A stretch of 6,256 nt of DNA from Conexibacteraceae bacterium (GTDB lineage: Bacteria > Actinomycetota > Thermoleophilia > Solirubrobacterales > Solirubrobacteraceae): the NCBI GenBank assembly GCA_009785395.1, contig WQWK01000124.1, forward strand, positions 1 through 6,256, written 5' to 3'. Of the stretch, positions 5,448 to 6,256 are shown in pieces. Positions within the stretch are counted from its first letter, which is position 1. Each line of letters begins with the position of its first letter. The notes under the pieces were generated by a model that saw nothing but the letters and a program-made list of their open reading frames with translations, was not told where the DNA came from and searched no databases. The position numbers and the translations under genes were made by a program.

Positions 5448-5797
5448 TGATCCGCCGGCGCCGCTCTAGCGGCTCCGAAATCCTGATGGCGCTCGCCGCG
5501 GTCGCGTGCATGACTGCGATCGTCGCCTCGAGCACCTGGCGGCTCGCGCTGCTGACCGGCCTGGTCGCCGGGCTGGTCGCCGTCACCGCCTTTCGCTGGT
5601 CGCTGCTCGCCGGCCTGATCGTGGCCGCGATCGTGGCGCTGTTCGCGTTCGGCGGGATCGTCGACATCCACAGCCACCAGCACAGCCACTCGGCCGCCGC
5701 GATCGTTCACCACAACCGCCACCGCGCCCAGGTGCCCCACACGCCGGCGCGCGGCCACGGTCACACCCGCGGCCGCGGCCGTAAGGGGTACCGGTGA
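5444..5797 (+). CDS. Small three-TM protein with histidine-rich tail
   Basis: I do not recognise a family. The 117-residue product starts with a basic cluster (MMIRRRR), then has three hydrophobic segments at about 12-29, 33-50 and 53-73, with short arginine-containing turns between them. The tail is hydrophilic: ten histidines fall between residues 76 and 107, in alternating runs such as HSHQHSH and HGH, ending RGRGRKGYR. By the positive-inside pattern the N terminus is probably cytoplasmic, which with three spans would put the His/Arg tail outside; the basic tail argues the other way, so topology is open. Translation is coupled to the coupling ATPase: ATG 5444 overlaps its stop, and GGAGGAG lies about 10 bases upstream, a strong ribosome site. 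The tail could bind metal, DNA or the cell envelope. A partner role for the coupling protein is inferred from coupling alone. Confidence 0.78.
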   Translation: MMIRRRRSSGSEILMALAAVACMTAIVASSTWRLALLTGLVAGLVAVTAFRWSLLAGLIVAAIVALFAFGGIVDIHSHQHSHSAAAIVHHNRHRAQVPHTPARGHGHTRGRGRKGYR

Positions 5798-6102
5798 CCC
5801 TGATCGCGGTCGCCTTCCACACTGGCGCACGTGATCGCGATGGTTGGGCGATCGCGGTGCTGGAACGTGCGCAGGCGCTCAGCAGCGCCCGCTCAAGCTC
5901 GGCGTTCGCCCGCCGGCTCGCCGAGGTGGCCGGCGGCTCGCCGAGCGTCTCAACCTACCTTCGCTGGCTGACCGGCCGGACGACCGTGCCCGCGTGGGCG
6001 CTGCTTGCGGCCGCTCAGGCCGCCGGAACCACGCTTGGCGAGCTGCTCGCCCCGCCGCTCGGGCAGGCCGAGATCATCGCCCGCCTGACCGAGATGGAGT
6101 AG
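5794..6102 (+). CDS. Small XRE-like helix-turn-helix protein
   Basis: The 102-residue product is mostly one HTH domain at about residues 37-86: SAFARRLAEVAGG, then PSVSTYLRWLTGRTTVPAWALLAAAQAAGTTLGELL. The ending resembles Cro/CI-type regulators, where 'P...L..ia.alg.sl.eLL' closes the domain. The recognition helix would fall around VSTYLRWLTG (52-61). About 35 N-terminal residues and a short acidic C terminus flank the domain. GTG 5794 overlaps the stop of the preceding gene, and AAGGGG at 5784-5788 serves as ribosome site, so it is the third gene of the transfer operon and translationally coupled. It may feed back on the operon or on a neighbouring module. No target is evident. Family assignment is by pattern only and moderately sure. 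Confidence 0.72.
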   Translation: MTLIAVAFHTGARDRDGWAIAVLERAQALSSARSSSAFARRLAEVAGGSPSVSTYLRWLTGRTTVPAWALLAAAQAAGTTLGELLAPPLGQAEIIARLTEME

Positions 6103-6126
6103 GCGATCGCCCGGCTGCACACGAAC

Positions 6127-6139
6127 GCGGTACCACCGC
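6127..6139. repeat. Small inverted repeat sharing GGTACCACC with the GntR control region
   Basis: GCGGT/ACCGC pair around ACC (6127-6139). The nine bases at 6129-6137 are the exact reverse complement of GGTGGTACC at 3454-3462 in the gntR/transfer control region. It lies in the gap after the HTH gene. It could be an outlying GntR site or a coincidence in GC-rich DNA. Confidence 0.3.
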
Positions 6140-6174
6140 CATCCGAGGCCTGGTCGTAAGCCCTCTCAGGATCG

Positions 6175-6200
6175 GCGCGCGTTAGCGCGTCCGCGCTAGC
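6175..6200. terminator. GC-rich palindromes between converging genes, possible terminator
   Basis: CGCGC/GCGCG (6176-6180 and 6185-6189) form a 5-bp stem around the tetraloop GTTA. Alternatively GTTAGCGCG (6181-6189) pairs with CGCGCTAGC (6192-6200), giving nine positions with one G-T pair around a two-base centre. The site lies 74 bases past the transfer operon and at the stop codon of the probable converging partial gene. There is no T-run on either strand, so terminator function is inferred from position. Confidence 0.35.
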
Positions 6201-6256
6201 AGGCCGGTCAGCCAGCTCGTGACGCGCTGCGCGGCCGGGTCCGCGCCGGCGACGTC
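6182..6256 (-). CDS. Possible C-terminal end of a converging gene (partial)
   Basis: On the minus strand a frame is open from the window edge for 24 codons and ends in TAA at 6184-6182. The visible peptide ends QRVTSWLTGLLARTR and has an amphipathic, protein-like composition. Its stop lies in the palindrome separating it from the plus-strand operon, a usual arrangement for converging genes. The piece is too short to assign a family, and an open frame this short is common by chance in GC-rich DNA. Confidence 0.3.
   Translation of the reverse strand, partial: DVAGADPAAQRVTSWLTGLLARTR

Overview
The window is very GC-rich, has high-GC codon use, GTG/TTG starts and probable leaderless transcription. 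These point to a high-GC Gram-positive bacterium, most likely an actinobacterium in the broad sense; this is inferred from composition and protein style only. The gene content is that of a mobile replicon, meaning a plasmid or an integrative conjugative element with a plasmid-like replication module. Host and replicon type cannot be proven from this window.

Layout. Positions 1-479 hold no convincing gene but look like a replication origin. A 215-base hairpin-rich stretch comes first, then an AT-richer segment with an 8-bp inverted repeat (231-268), four 19-bp direct repeats (iterons, 333-431), and a likely rep promoter overlapped by a perfect 10-bp inverted repeat (445-480). The replication initiator gene follows (480-1385, +), then a small helix-turn-helix/coiled-coil protein gene (1464-2009, +). 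This second gene is bracketed by copies of a CCCCT-NNN-AGGGG palindrome. Converging on it is a minus-strand operon of a HutC-type GntR repressor (2631-3404) and a GNAT acetyltransferase (2053-2613), separated by 17 bases. Divergent from gntR, across a repeat-rich control region (3401-3480), runs a tightly overlapping plus-strand operon. It encodes a VirD4/TraG-type coupling ATPase (3522-5447), a three-TM protein with a histidine-rich tail (5444-5797), and a small XRE-like HTH protein (5794-6102). The last bases probably hold the 3' end of a converging minus-strand gene.

How it fits together (inference). The initiator would bind the iterons to open the origin and would repress itself at the inverted repeat. 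The HTH/coiled-coil protein next to rep is placed like a plasmid maintenance or partition factor, and the palindromes around it are candidate binding sites. The GntR protein sits where KorSA/TraR-type repressors sit on actinomycete conjugative elements and probably controls both itself and the transfer operon. Here, however, the controlled gene encodes a VirD4-type coupling protein, not the FtsK-like TraB usual in Streptomyces plasmids. No relaxase or type IV secretion channel gene is visible, so those would have to lie outside the window. The least explained parts are the hairpin cluster at 1-215, the palindrome family around the second gene, and the two small proteins after the coupling ATPase.
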